Below, piece after piece: positions 25,024-34,271 of a DNA stretch of 64,000 nucleotides (within the stretch, counting starts at the first letter, position 1; each line of letters opens with the position of its first letter). The stretch comes from Thioclava electrotropha. Its GTDB lineage: Bacteria; Pseudomonadota; Alphaproteobacteria; Rhodobacterales; Rhodobacteraceae. The DNA lies in assembly GCF_002085925.2 (NCBI RefSeq), contig NZ_CP053562.1, positions 3,051,501 through 3,115,500 of the forward strand. The letters are read 5' to 3'. The notes beneath the pieces were generated by a model, which did no database searches, was not told the origin of the DNA, and was given only the letters and a program-made list of their open reading frames with translations. The position numbers and the translations under genes are program-made.

Positions 25024-25833
25024 TCAGCCGAACCGCCCGGTGATGTAATCCGAGGTGCGCTCGACCCGCGGGCGGGTGAATATCTGCGCGGTCTCGCCCT
25101 CTTCGATCAGCTCGCCCAGATACATGAAGGCGGTGCGGTCGGAGACGCGGCTCGCCTGCTGCATGTTATGGGTGACGATTGCGATGGTGAACTGCTCCTT
25201 GAGCTGGTGGATCGTCTCTTCCAGCTTGCCGGTCGAGATCGGATCGAGCGCGGAAGCCGGTTCGTCGAGCAGGATCACCTCCGGCTCCACCGCGATGGTG
25301 CGCGCCACGCACAGACGCTGCTGCTGACCGCCCGAGAGCGACTGACCCGAGCTTTGCAGTTTGTCCTTCACCTCGTCCCAGAGTGCCGCACCTTTCAGCG
25401 CCGCCTGCACCCGGTCGTCGATCTCGGATTTCGCGTAATTCGCGAGGCGCAGGCCGAAGGCGATATTCTCGTGGATCGTCATCGGGAAGGGCGTGGGTTT
25501 CTGGAACACCATGCCCACCTTCGCGCGCAGCCGGTTCAAATCGACCTTCTTGCCAAGGATATTCTCGCCATCGAGCAGCACCTCCCCCGTCGCGGTCTGC
25601 TTCGGATAGAGGTCATACATCCGGTTGAGCACGCGCAAGAGCGTGGACTTGCCGCAGCCCGACGGGCCGATGAAAGCCGTCACGCGGTTCTCGGGCAGGT
25701 CGAGATTGATCGATTTCAGGGCTTTGAAATCACCGTAGTAGAAATCGAGGTTCTTGATCGAGATGCGCGGCTTCGGCGCGGGATCGACCCCGTCGAAGGT
25801 CATGGGCGAGCGGTCGCGAATAAGGGTATCCAT
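25024..25833 (-). CDS. pstB: Phosphate ABC transporter ATP-binding protein
   Basis: Cytosolic ATPase of 269 residues powering high-affinity phosphate import. Walker A is [19 protein letters not shown], with the NRM typical of PstB; the signature is [15 protein letters not shown] and Walker B is [13 protein letters not shown]. The start overlaps the pstA stop by one base (TGATG). It is the last pst gene; no phoU or phoB follows. Confidence 0.97.
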   Translation of the reverse strand: MDTLIRDRSPMTFDGVDPAPKPRISIKNLDFYYGDFKALKSINLDLPENRVTAFIGPSGCGKSTLLRVLNRMYDLYPKQTATGEVLLDGENILGKKVDLNRLRAKVGMVFQKPTPFPMTIHENIAFGLRLANYAKSEIDDRVQAALKGAALWDEVKDKLQSSGQSLSGGQQQRLCVARTIAVEPEVILLDEPASALDPISTGKLEETIHQLKEQFTIAIVTHNMQQASRVSDRTAFMYLGELIEEGETAQIFTRPRVERTSDYITGRFG

Positions 25834-26672
25834 CAGTGTTTCTCCTTCTTGGAGGTGACGAGGCGGGCGACAATCGACAGCGCCAGCACCGCGACGGTGA
25901 TGAGAAGCGCGCCTGCCCAGGCAAGGGCCTGCCAGTTGTCATAGGGCGAGAGCGCGAATTGGAAGATGGTGATCGGCAGCGAGGCCATCGGCTGCGTCAG
26001 ATCGAGGCTGAAGAAGTTGTTGGACAGCGCCGTGAAAAGAAGCGGCGCGGTCTCGCCCGAAATCCGGGCGATGGCCAGCAGCACGCCGGTCACGATCCCC
26101 GCCATCGCCGCCTTGTAGGCGACCGTGCGGATCACGATCCAGCGCGGCCACCCCATCGCAAGCCCCGCCTCGCGCAGCTGATCGGGCACGAGGCGCAGCA
26201 TGTCCTCGGTGGTGCGCACGACGATCGGGATCACGAGGATCGCCAGTGCGACCGAGCCCGCCAGCGCCGAGAAATGCCCGAGGCTGACGACGAGCACCTG
26301 ATAGACGAAGAGACCCACGATGATCGAGGGCGCCGACAGCAGGATGTCGTTCACGAAGCGGATCACCTTCGACAGCTTCGCATAGCGCCCGTATTCGGCC
26401 ATGTAGGTCCCGGCGAGGATGCCGATCGGCGTCCCGATTGCCACCGCGATCGCCGACATGATCACCGAGCCGAGGATCGCATTGCGCAAGCCCCCCGGCT
26501 CCATCGGCGAAGGCGTGTCTTGCGTGAAGACGGAAAGGTTCAGCGCGCTCGCCCCCTTGTAGAGCAGGTAGAGCAGGATCACGGCCAGCACGAAGAGGCC
26601 GAGCGCCGCCGCCCCCGTGGACAGCGTCATCATCACCGCGTTGACGGTCTTTCTGCGGGTCATCGAAGCCAT
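25833..26672 (-). CDS. pstA: Phosphate ABC transporter permease PstA
   Basis: Inner-membrane permease of 279 residues with six predicted helices and the binding-protein-dependent-transport loop [20 protein letters not shown]. The middle of the protein ([20 protein letters not shown]) is typical of PstA. It is shorter than some alphaproteobacterial PstA proteins, which have a long N-terminal extension. It starts 3 bases after the pstC stop and is translationally coupled to pstB. Confidence 0.96.
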   Translation of the reverse strand: MASMTRRKTVNAVMMTLSTGAAALGLFVLAVILLYLLYKGASALNLSVFTQDTPSPMEPGGLRNAILGSVIMSAIAVAIGTPIGILAGTYMAEYGRYAKLSKVIRFVNDILLSAPSIIVGLFVYQVLVVSLGHFSALAGSVALAILVIPIVVRTTEDMLRLVPDQLREAGLAMGWPRWIVIRTVAYKAAMAGIVTGVLLAIARISGETAPLLFTALSNNFFSLDLTQPMASLPITIFQFALSPYDNWQALAWAGALLITVAVLALSIVARLVTSKKEKH

Positions 26673-26675
26673 GTC

Positions 26676-27644
26676 TTACGCTCCCGACTTTTGCTTCATG
26701 CGCTTGAGCATCCACTGGGCTGCGGCAAGCACGATGAAGGTGAGGATGAACAGAACGAGGCCCAGCGCGATCAACGACGAGGTGTAGATCGGCGTCGTGG
26801 CCTCGGTGAATTCATTGGCGATGGCTGCTGAGATCGTGGTGCCCGGCGCGAGGATCGAGCCCGAGATGCGATGCGCGTTGCCGATCACGAAAGTCACGGC
26901 CATCGTCTCGCCCAGCGCGCGGCCAAGCGACAGCATGATACCGCCCACCAGCGCGGTGCGCACATGCGGGATCACGATATGGCGGTTCACCTCCCAACGG
27001 GTCATGCCCATGCCGTATGCGCTTTCACGCAGCATCGGCGGCACCGTCTGGAAAATGTCGCGCGCGAGCGACGCGATGAACGGCAGGATCATCATCGCGA
27101 GGATCAGCCCCGCGGTCAGCATCCCGATCCCGTAGGGCGGGCCCGCGAAGAGCGTGCCGATCACCGGGACATGGCCCAGCGTGTCGATCAGGAAGGGCTG
27201 GATATAGCTCTGCATGAAGGGCGCGAAGACGAAGAGGCCCCAGATGCCGTAGATGATCGAGGGAATGCCCGCGAGCAGCTCGATCGCGATCCCCAAGGGT
27301 CGGCGCAGTACGCGCGGGCAGGTTTCGGTCAGGAAGATCGCGATGCCAAGCCCCACCGGCACCGCGATGACCATCGCGATGATCGAGGTGACAACCGTGC
27401 CGCAAAGCGGCGCCAGCGCGCCGAACTTATCGGTCACCGGGTTCCATTTCGCGGTCCACAGGAACGGCAGCCCGTATTCCTTAAACGCCGGCCACGCCCC
27501 CATGACGAGCGAGGCGAACACGCCCAGAAGAACCAGCAGCACCACTACCGCAGCGGCCAGCGTCAAAGAGCCGAATATCCGGTCGGACTGGGCCACCGGG
27601 CGCGTGCTCTTCACGCCGCTGTCGTAATCGCTTGTCGCCGTCAT
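26676..27644 (-). CDS. pstC: Phosphate ABC transporter permease PstC
   Basis: Inner-membrane permease of 322 residues partnering PstA. Hydrophobic helices begin near residue 28; the EAA-type loop reads ESAYGMGMTRWEVNRHIVIP. The region LLAGIPSIIYGIWGLFVFAP is highly typical of PstC. I prefer the ATG at 27644 (MTATSDYDSG) to a GTG at 27656. It is separated from pstS by 78 bases that contain a stable hairpin. Confidence 0.96.
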   Translation of the reverse strand: MTATSDYDSGVKSTRPVAQSDRIFGSLTLAAAVVVLLVLLGVFASLVMGAWPAFKEYGLPFLWTAKWNPVTDKFGALAPLCGTVVTSIIAMVIAVPVGLGIAIFLTETCPRVLRRPLGIAIELLAGIPSIIYGIWGLFVFAPFMQSYIQPFLIDTLGHVPVIGTLFAGPPYGIGMLTAGLILAMMILPFIASLARDIFQTVPPMLRESAYGMGMTRWEVNRHIVIPHVRTALVGGIMLSLGRALGETMAVTFVIGNAHRISGSILAPGTTISAAIANEFTEATTPIYTSSLIALGLVLFILTFIVLAAAQWMLKRMKQKSGA

Positions 27645-27671
27645 CGCGCACTCCACTCAAAATCGCAGAAA

Positions 27672-27697
27672 GGGAGGGCCGCAGATGCAGCCCTCCC
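27672..27697 (-). promoter_or_regulatory. Hairpin between pstS and pstC
   Basis: A perfect 8-bp GGGAGGGC/GCCCTCCC stem with a 10-base loop lies just after the pstS stop. Such hairpins after a binding-protein gene usually stabilise its mRNA and lower expression of the permease genes. Confidence 0.6.
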
Positions 27698-27722
27698 CCG
27701 AAGGTGTTTATGGCAGGAAGGA

Positions 27723-28775
27723 TCAGTGGTTCATCGACCAGACAGCGCTGCCGTCCTTGCCTTTGATCTGACCCCATTCTTTCTTGATCTGAGCCACGAC
27801 GTTTTCGGGCATCGGGATGTAGTCCAGCTTGGCGGCAGCGTCGCCGCCGTTCGCGTAGGCCCAGTCGAAGAACTTCAGCGCTTCGGTCGAAGCCGCACCG
27901 TCCTTGGCATCCTTGTGCATCAGGATGAAGGTCGCCGCGGTCATCGGCCAGGTCTTGTCGCCCGGCTGGTTGGCGAGGATGACGCCGAAGCCCGGCTGGC
28001 TCGACCAGTCGGCATTGGCGGCGGCTGCGGCGAAGGCTTCGGCCTTCGGCGCGACTTTCTTGCCTGCTTTGTTGATCATGTCCGTGTAGGTCATGTTGTT
28101 CTGCAGCGCGTAGGCATATTCGACATAGCCGATCGAGTTCTTCGTCTGATCGACGTTCGCAGCCACGCCCTGGTTACCCTTGGCGCCAAGACCCACCGGC
28201 CATTCGACAGCGGTCGAGACGCCGATGTCGTTCTTCCAGGTCTCGTCGACCGAGGCGAGGTAATAGGTGTAGTTGAAGGTGGTGCCCGAACCGTCCGAAC
28301 GGTGGACGACGGCGATCGCCGCGTCGGGGAGCTTCACGCCTTCGTTGAGCTTGGCAATGGCCGGATCGTTCCACTTGGTGATCTTGCCTTCGTAGATTTT
28401 CGCCAGCGTCTCGCCGTCGAGAACCAGCTCGCCCGGCTTGATGCCTTCGACATTCACGACCGGGACGATGCCGCCCATTACGGTCGGGAACTGAACCAGC
28501 GTGTTCTTCTCCAGCTCGTCGCCGCCCAGCGGCTTGTCCGAAGCGCCGAAGGTCACGGTGCGGGATTCGATCTGCTTGATGCCGCCGCCCGAGCCGATGG
28601 CCTGGTAGTTGAGGCCCGTGCCCGTCTTCTCTTTGTAGGTTTTCGCCCAAGCCGAGTAGATCGGATAGGGGAAGGTCGCGCCGGCGCCGGAGATGTCGGC
28701 GGCCTGCACCGCGGCGGCCGAAGCCAGCGTCGCACCGGCGATCGCGGCGGTGAGGGTGAGGCGGGTGATGAACAT
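27723..28775 (-). CDS. pstS: Periplasmic phosphate-binding protein
   Basis: Secreted phosphate receptor of 350 residues. The signal peptide is MFITRLTLTAAIAGATLA with cleavage near VQA-AD. ISGAGATFPYPIYSAWAK starts the mature protein. The phosphate-contacting motifs GSGGGIKQI and HRSDGSGTTFNYTYYL are present. I chose the ATG at 28775. First gene of the pstSCAB operon, with a Pho box ~90 bases upstream, so expression is expected to rise in phosphate limitation. Confidence 0.97.
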   Translation of the reverse strand: MFITRLTLTAAIAGATLASAAAVQAADISGAGATFPYPIYSAWAKTYKEKTGTGLNYQAIGSGGGIKQIESRTVTFGASDKPLGGDELEKNTLVQFPTVMGGIVPVVNVEGIKPGELVLDGETLAKIYEGKITKWNDPAIAKLNEGVKLPDAAIAVVHRSDGSGTTFNYTYYLASVDETWKNDIGVSTAVEWPVGLGAKGNQGVAANVDQTKNSIGYVEYAYALQNNMTYTDMINKAGKKVAPKAEAFAAAAANADWSSQPGFGVILANQPGDKTWPMTAATFILMHKDAKDGAASTEALKFFDWAYANGGDAAAKLDYIPMPENVVAQIKKEWGQIKGKDGSAVWSMNH

Positions 28776-28862
28776 TGAACAGTCCTCGCTGTCAGAATTC
28801 GGATGCTGTGAACGCGGTAACGAAACTCGTCCCGTCCGCTGGGTGCACTCATGACGGGGCTT

Positions 28863-28881
28863 TCTGACAGCTATGTAACAG
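28863..28881 (-). promoter_or_regulatory. Pho box upstream of pstS
   Basis: On the reverse strand the two direct repeats CTGTTACATAG and CTGTCAGA lie 11 bases apart, matching the PhoB consensus CTGTCAT-N4-CTGTCAT. It is ~88 bases upstream of the pstS ATG. A further CTGTCAC at 28892-28898 is out of the 11-base phase. Confidence 0.75.
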
Positions 28882-28898
28882 TCGCGATTGCGTGACAG

Positions 28899-29208
28899 AG
28901 CGTGATAATCGGGCGTTTTTAGGGGCTTCGGGATCACGACACGCCTCGGGCAAGAAACCCTGAAAACGGAAGATCCATAGGGCCTTTCACACGCCTCCGG
29001 CGATCACGCCCTTATCGCAACGCCGCGAGGCATGGGGCGCATACGGCGCCCCACGCGTAAATTTCCCCAAGAAAATGACAGTCTGCAGGCGATCTTTGTG
29101 ACTATTTCGGCGTCATGAAACGGTCGCGAAGACCGGATTGCCCTGCCCTCGCGACTCAGAGTCGGCGTGCGGCGAGCGAACGCCGCACGAGCTGACTCGC
29201 GACAAAGG
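28899..29208. other. Intergenic stretch without recognised gene
   Basis: About 310 bases between the pst promoter region and the lactonase gene, which is transcribed on the same strand and ends here. I see no coding frame with family resemblance, no tRNA and no clear terminator. It should include the 3' end of the sugar operon transcript. Confidence 0.5.
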
Positions 29209-30051
29209 TTACAAGATCACGCGCGGCTCGGGCACGCCCACGAACGGCGCGCGCAGCAGATAGGACAGACCCTGATCCGCATCGGGATCGGTCATCCCCT
29301 CAAGCGCGCTCGTGACCAGCACGTCGCGCATATCCGCGCCCCCGAAGGCCGGACAGGTGCTGTTCTTCCCCGGCAAATCGAGATGATGGGTCATGCGGCC
29401 TTCCGCATCGAAACGGGCCACCCGCCCCGAACTCCAAAGCGCACACCAGAAGCCACCCTCTGCATCGACCACTGCCCCGTCAGGGTAGAGGCCCTCGGAC
29501 GAGAGGTCGAGAAACAGCCGGCTCTCGCCCTCGGGCCAGCCATCCGCGTCCAGTGGCTGGCACCAGACCTTATGGCTGGGCGTATCGGCGTAGTAAGCCG
29601 TGCGACCATCGAGTGTGACGCAGATCGCGTTGGGGATGGAAATCCCCGAGACGAGGCGGCGCAGCTCGCCCCGATAATAGCGATAGATCGTGCCGCGTCC
29701 GCGTTCGGCCTCTTTGCCCATCGTGCCGAACCAGAAGCCGCCCTGCCGATCCGCCCGCCCGTCATTTGAGCGGGTGGCGGGATCGTCGGCCTCCACTTCG
29801 ACGAGCGGCTCCAGCGTGCCCTCGCCGATGTGGAACAGCGACAGACCGGTCTCGGTCGCGAGGATCATCCGCTCGCGATCCACCCAGCCTGCCGCCGAGG
29901 CCATGCCCTCGAACTGCCATTCGAGCGGCCCGTTGGCATCGCGCGTCAGCAGCTTGCGGTTCAGGATATCGAACCAGAAGAACTGGCTGCGCTCGGGATG
30001 CCAGAACGGCCCCTCGCCCAGCTCGCAAACCCTGTCGTCAAACACGCTCAT
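29209..30051 (-). CDS. SMP-30/gluconolactonase family sugar lactonase
   Basis: A cytosolic metal-dependent beta-propeller lactonase of 280 residues. Motifs: LGEGPFWHPERSQFFWFDI near the N-terminus with a metal-ligand Glu, SNDGRADRQGGFWFGTM and YPDGAVVDAEGGFWCALW. In this cluster it should open L-arabinono- (or D-galactono-) gamma-lactone made by the neighbouring dehydrogenase. It is the last gene of the sugar operon, 30 bases after the semialdehyde dehydrogenase. Assignment to arabinonolactone rests on context. Confidence 0.88.
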   Translation of the reverse strand: MSVFDDRVCELGEGPFWHPERSQFFWFDILNRKLLTRDANGPLEWQFEGMASAAGWVDRERMILATETGLSLFHIGEGTLEPLVEVEADDPATRSNDGRADRQGGFWFGTMGKEAERGRGTIYRYYRGELRRLVSGISIPNAICVTLDGRTAYYADTPSHKVWCQPLDADGWPEGESRLFLDLSSEGLYPDGAVVDAEGGFWCALWSSGRVARFDAEGRMTHHLDLPGKNSTCPAFGGADMRDVLVTSALEGMTDPDADQGLSYLLRAPFVGVPEPRVIL

Positions 30052-30081
30052 ATGAATCCTCCCGCAATTTGCGGAAGCCTC

Positions 30082-31599
30082 TCACCCCTGCAGGTCTTCG
30101 GGCAAGAGGTTCTCGGGAATGTTCTGGAAGCAAACAGGCCGGAGGAAGCGCCGGATCGCGAGCGTGCCGACGCTGGTCGCGCCGAAATTCGTGGACGCCG
30201 GGTAAGGCCCGCCATGAACCATCGCGTCACAGACCTCGACGCCGGTCGGGAACCCATTCGCGAGCACCCGGCCCGCCTTGCGCTCCAGCACCGGCAGCAG
30301 CCGTCCGGCCAGCGCCGCGTCGCCGTCATCCATATGCAGCGTCGCGGTCAACTGCCCCGAGAAGCTGCGCGCGACCTTCAGCATCTCGTCGTCATCCTTG
30401 ACGGTCACGATCAGCCCGAGCGGGCCGAAGACCTCCTCGGAGAGAACCTCGTTCTCCAGCCAGTCGGCGGCGGAGACGCGGAATAGGTAGGGTTTCGCCT
30501 CGCGCCGGTCGCAAACCTGAGTCAGGAGCTGCTGAACGCCCCCGGCCTCCTCGAATCGCGCGGCGCCCTTGCTATAGGCTTCGGCGATGCCGTCAGTCAG
30601 CATGACCTGCGAGCCGCCCGCCTCGAGCGCTGCGAGAGCCGCGGTCACGAAACTCTCGCCCTCGGTGCCTTCTTTGACCACGACAATACCGGGATTGGTG
30701 CAGAACTGGCCCGCCCCCATCATCAGCGAGGCCGCCCAGCCCACGCCCAGATCCTCACCGCGTGCCGCAATCGCTTCGGGCAGCAGGAACATCGGGTTGA
30801 CCGAGCCCAGTTCGCCGAAGAAGGGGATCGGCTCGGGACGCTGCGCGCAAAGGTCGTAAAGCGCCTTGCCGCCGCCCAAGCTGCCGGTGAAGCCCACCGC
30901 CTTGATCAGCGGGTGCTGCACAAGCCCCTGCCCCACATCATGCGAGCCGCCTTGGACGAGGCTGAACACCCCCTTGGGCATTCCGCATTTCTCCGCCGCG
31001 GCCTTGATCGCTTCGGCCACGATCTCGCCGGTGCCGGGATGCGCCGGATGGCCCTTCACCACGACCGGGCAGCCCGCCGCCAGCGCCGAGGCCGTGTCGC
31101 CGCCCGCCGTCGAAAACGCGAGCGGGAAGTTCGACGCGCCGAAAACCGCGACCGGGCCGATGGGACGCTGGATCATCCGCAGATCGGGGCGCGGCAGCGG
31201 CTGGCGATCGGGCAGCGCCTTGTCGTGGCGACGGTCGAGATAGTCACCCTTGCGGATGTGATCGGCGAACATTCGCAGCTGACCGGTGGTGCGCCCGCGC
31301 TCGCCATTCAGGCGCGCTTCGGGCAGACCGCTTTCCTGCGTGCCGATTTCGGTGATCGCCTCGCCGCGCGCCTCGATCTCGTCGGCAATCGTCTCGAGGA
31401 ACTTCGCGCGGGTCTCGCGGCTCGAATAGCCATAGTCCCAGAACGCCTCCTCGGCCGCCTCGCAGGCGGCATTCACCATTTCGACCGTACCCATGCAGAA
31501 CTCGTGCGAGGGCCCATGCGCCGGGTCAGACGTGAAACGGGTTTCGGTCTTCACCCAATCGCCTGCGATCAGATGCTTGCCATGCGGGGTATAGGTCAT
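30082..31599 (-). CDS. Aldehyde dehydrogenase, probable 2,5-dioxovalerate (alpha-ketoglutarate semialdehyde) dehydrogenase
   Basis: A 505-residue NAD(P)-dependent aldehyde dehydrogenase of the KGSADH type. VAVFGASNFPLAFSTAGGDT is a subgroup signature, FTGSLGGGKAL and ELGSVNPMFLLPEA hold the cofactor loop and catalytic Glu, and GAGQFCTNPG the catalytic Cys. It would oxidise 2-oxoglutarate semialdehyde to 2-oxoglutarate as the last step of oxidative pentose breakdown. I chose the ATG at 31599 (MTYTPHGKHLIAGDW). It lies 10 bases after the dehydrogenase gene. Confidence 0.9.
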   Translation of the reverse strand: MTYTPHGKHLIAGDWVKTETRFTSDPAHGPSHEFCMGTVEMVNAACEAAEEAFWDYGYSSRETRAKFLETIADEIEARGEAITEIGTQESGLPEARLNGERGRTTGQLRMFADHIRKGDYLDRRHDKALPDRQPLPRPDLRMIQRPIGPVAVFGASNFPLAFSTAGGDTASALAAGCPVVVKGHPAHPGTGEIVAEAIKAAAEKCGMPKGVFSLVQGGSHDVGQGLVQHPLIKAVGFTGSLGGGKALYDLCAQRPEPIPFFGELGSVNPMFLLPEAIAARGEDLGVGWAASLMMGAGQFCTNPGIVVVKEGTEGESFVTAALAALEAGGSQVMLTDGIAEAYSKGAARFEEAGGVQQLLTQVCDRREAKPYLFRVSAADWLENEVLSEEVFGPLGLIVTVKDDDEMLKVARSFSGQLTATLHMDDGDAALAGRLLPVLERKAGRVLANGFPTGVEVCDAMVHGGPYPASTNFGATSVGTLAIRRFLRPVCFQNIPENLLPEDLQG

Positions 31600-31609
31600 T
31601 TGGTATCCT

Positions 31610-32521
31610 TCAGAATTCGAAGTCTTCAACAGCGGTGCGGCGGCCCAGCAGGAACGCATCGGCCACATGCACCATCGGCGCGAGATCCACGTCGGATGCG
31701 CCCTGCCGCACCAGCTCTGCCATGCGGGCATAGAGTGCGGGGTATTCTTCCATGATGCTCTCGGCACCCTCGGCTTTCGTGCCGCCGATCTCAAGGACGT
31801 TGCCACCAAGGCGCAACGCCATCGACCCGGCATCGGTTTCCAGCGCGATATCCCAGGTCTGCGGGCCTTCCTGTCGCCAGTCGAAATCGGCCTCAATCGC
31901 GCCGGAGAAACTCAGCCGCGCAGCGATGGGGGCCTGTCGGTTGGCGGGAAATTCCAGCTCCGCCGAGGTCAGATGCACGGGCGCGGGCAGGATTTCCGTC
32001 AGGATCGAAAGCGCATTGATGCCCGGATCGAAAACGCCCATGCCGCCGGGCTCGAACACCCAGTCCTGTTCGGGGTGCCATTTGCGCACATCCTCGCGCC
32101 ATGTGATCCGGCCCGAATGCACCTCGCGATCCGCGAGCCAGGCCTTGGCGGCGGCCACCGCATGGGCCATCCGCGAATGCCATGTCGCGAACAGCGTGAG
32201 GCCCCGCGCAGAAGCCATCGCTTCGAGCGCATGCACCTCGGCCAAGGTCGCCCCGGGCGGCTTTTCGAGCATCACATGCCGCCCGGCCTCGAGCGCTGCG
32301 CGCGCAGCCAGAAAGCGCGGCACGGGCGGCAGGCAGAGGCTCACCACCTCGATCTCGGGATGGGCGGAGAGCATCTCCTCGATCTGCGTATAGGCAGGCC
32401 CCCCCTCGACCGTCCCATGCCGTGAGACCGTCGCGGCCAGTTCCCAATCCGGGCTGGCGGCGATTGCGGGCACATGCTGATCCAGAGCGATCTTGCCGAT
32501 GCCGACGAGCGCGAGTTTCAT
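31610..32521 (-). CDS. Gfo/Idh/MocA aldose 1-dehydrogenase (L-arabinose/D-galactose type)
   Basis: A 303-residue cytosolic NAD(P)-dependent dehydrogenase. The Rossmann start is ALVGIGKIALDQHVPAIA, followed by MLEKPPGATLAEV with the catalytic-region EKP. LFATWHSRMAHAV, GGMGVFDPGINALSI and the C-terminal PALYARMAELVRQG closely resemble the characterised Azospirillum L-arabinose 1-dehydrogenase as I remember it; that enzyme and close relatives also oxidise D-galactose. It makes the lactone for the downstream lactonase. The start overlaps the preceding dehydratase stop (TGATG). Confidence 0.88.
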   Translation of the reverse strand: MKLALVGIGKIALDQHVPAIAASPDWELAATVSRHGTVEGGPAYTQIEEMLSAHPEIEVVSLCLPPVPRFLAARAALEAGRHVMLEKPPGATLAEVHALEAMASARGLTLFATWHSRMAHAVAAAKAWLADREVHSGRITWREDVRKWHPEQDWVFEPGGMGVFDPGINALSILTEILPAPVHLTSAELEFPANRQAPIAARLSFSGAIEADFDWRQEGPQTWDIALETDAGSMALRLGGNVLEIGGTKAEGAESIMEEYPALYARMAELVRQGASDVDLAPMVHVADAFLLGRRTAVEDFEF

Positions 32522-34263
32522 CAGTGACTGTCCTTTCCGACCGGGTTGCCCCGGCAGCCAACGAGGAAATCGAGATCCGCCCCGGTATCGGCGCCCATCA
32601 CATGCGCCTGATGCAGCCAGGCATAGCCACCATCCGGCCGCTCATGGCTCGGCTGCCACTTCGCAAGGCGCTCGGCCAGTTCCGCGTCCGAGATTTCGAG
32701 CGTCAGGCTGCGGTTCGGCACGTCGAGCGCGATCATGTCGCCGTTCTGCACGACCGCCAGCGGACCACCGGCCGCGGCCTCGGGCGAGGTATGCAGCACG
32801 ACCGTGCCGTAAGCTGTCCCCGACATCCGCGCATCCGAGATGCGGACCATATCGGTGATCCCCTTCTTCAGCACTTTCGGCGGCAGGCCCATATTGCCGA
32901 CCTCGGACATGCCGGGATAGCCCTTGGGGCCGCAATTCTTCAGCACCATCACGCAGGTCTCGTCGATATCGAGCGCGTCGTCGTTGATCTTCGCCTTGTA
33001 GTCGTCGATGTCCTCGAAGACGACCGCGCGACCGCGATGGGTCAGCAGATGCGGGCTCGCCGCGGAGGGTTTGAGCACCGCCCCTTTCGGCGCGAGATTG
33101 CCACGCACCACCGCGATGCCGCCCTGATCGGTCAGCGGCTTGTCGGCGGGCAGGATCACGTCCTCGTTCCAGTTCACGACGTCCTTGACCTCGTCCCAGA
33201 TCGCCCCGCCGGAGACCGTAAGCGCATCCTTGTGCAGCTGCCCCGCCTCGCCGAGACGCTTCAGCACGACCGGCAGACCGCCCGCGTAGAAGAACTCTTC
33301 CATCAGGTATTTGCCCGACGGCATCAGGTTCACGATGGTCTTAACGTCGCGCCCGCAGCGGTCCCAGTCATCGAGCGTGACATCCACGCCAACGCGCCCC
33401 GCCAGCGCCAGCAAATGCACCACCGCATTGGTCGAGCCACCGATCGCGCCATTGGTGCGGATCGCGTTCTCGAAGGCCTGCTTGGTCATGATGTCGGAGG
33501 GTTTCAGATCGTCCTTCACCATCTGCACGATGCGCCGCCCCGAAAGCTGCGCCATCACGCGGCGGCGGCTGTCCACCGCCGGGATCGCGGCATTGCCCGA
33601 GAGCGCCATGCCGAGTGCCTCGGCCATGCTCGCCATCGTGCTTGCCGTGCCCATCGTGTTGCAGGTACCCGAGGATCGGCTCATCGAGGCCTCGGCTTCG
33701 AGGAATTCCTCCTGCGTCATCTCGCCCGCCTTCACGGCTTCGGAGAATTTCCACAGATGCGTGCCCGAGCCCACGCGCTCTCCCCGAAAATAGCCGTTCA
33801 GCATCGGCCCGCCGGTCACGACGATGGACGGAATATCGCAGCTCGCCGCCGCCATCATCAGGGATGGCGTAGTCTTGTCGCAGCCCACAAGCAGCACCGC
33901 GCCGTCCATCGGCTGGCCGCGGATCGTCTCTTCGATCGCGAGGGCTGCAAGGTTGCGAAACATCATCGCGGTCGGGCGGAAGGTGTTCTCCGAGGCCGAG
34001 AAGACCGGCACTTCGACGGGGAAGCCACCAGCCTCCCAGATGCCCGCCTTCACCTTCTCGGCCAGTTCACGCAGATGGCCGTTGCAGGGCGTCAGATCGG
34101 ACCATGTGTTGAGGATGCCGATGATCGGGCGCCCGTCGAACAGGTCATGCGGATAGCCTTGGTTCTTCATCCAGCCGCGGTGATAGATCGTGTCGCGCGT
34201 ATTGCCGCCATACCATTCCTGCGAACGCAGTTTGCGGGGCCAAGGGGCGGGAGTGAAAGCCAT
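32521..34263 (-). CDS. IlvD/Edd-family sugar-acid dehydratase, probable L-arabinonate dehydratase
   Basis: A 580-residue iron-sulfur dehydratase. Cysteines in the family positions are visible: LTPCNGHL, LLVGCDKTTPSLMMAA and SSGTCNTMGTASTMA, which ligate the cluster. RTNGAIGGSTNAVVHLLALA is another family motif. In this operon it should dehydrate L-arabinonate to L-2-keto-3-deoxyarabinonate; D-galactonate is an alternative. The frame remains open upstream; the ATG at 34263 (MAFTPAPWPRKLRSQEW) gives the family start. Nine bases separate it from the gguC-like gene. Confidence 0.9.
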   Translation of the reverse strand: MAFTPAPWPRKLRSQEWYGGNTRDTIYHRGWMKNQGYPHDLFDGRPIIGILNTWSDLTPCNGHLRELAEKVKAGIWEAGGFPVEVPVFSASENTFRPTAMMFRNLAALAIEETIRGQPMDGAVLLVGCDKTTPSLMMAAASCDIPSIVVTGGPMLNGYFRGERVGSGTHLWKFSEAVKAGEMTQEEFLEAEASMSRSSGTCNTMGTASTMASMAEALGMALSGNAAIPAVDSRRRVMAQLSGRRIVQMVKDDLKPSDIMTKQAFENAIRTNGAIGGSTNAVVHLLALAGRVGVDVTLDDWDRCGRDVKTIVNLMPSGKYLMEEFFYAGGLPVVLKRLGEAGQLHKDALTVSGGAIWDEVKDVVNWNEDVILPADKPLTDQGGIAVVRGNLAPKGAVLKPSAASPHLLTHRGRAVVFEDIDDYKAKINDDALDIDETCVMVLKNCGPKGYPGMSEVGNMGLPPKVLKKGITDMVRISDARMSGTAYGTVVLHTSPEAAAGGPLAVVQNGDMIALDVPNRSLTLEISDAELAERLAKWQPSHERPDGGYAWLHQAHVMGADTGADLDFLVGCRGNPVGKDSH

Positions 34264-34271
34264 ATCGGACC

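Noticed and set aside
28892..28898. Third Pho half-site CTGTCAC
   Set aside because: It is 17 bases from the next repeat rather than 11, out of phase with a PhoB array.
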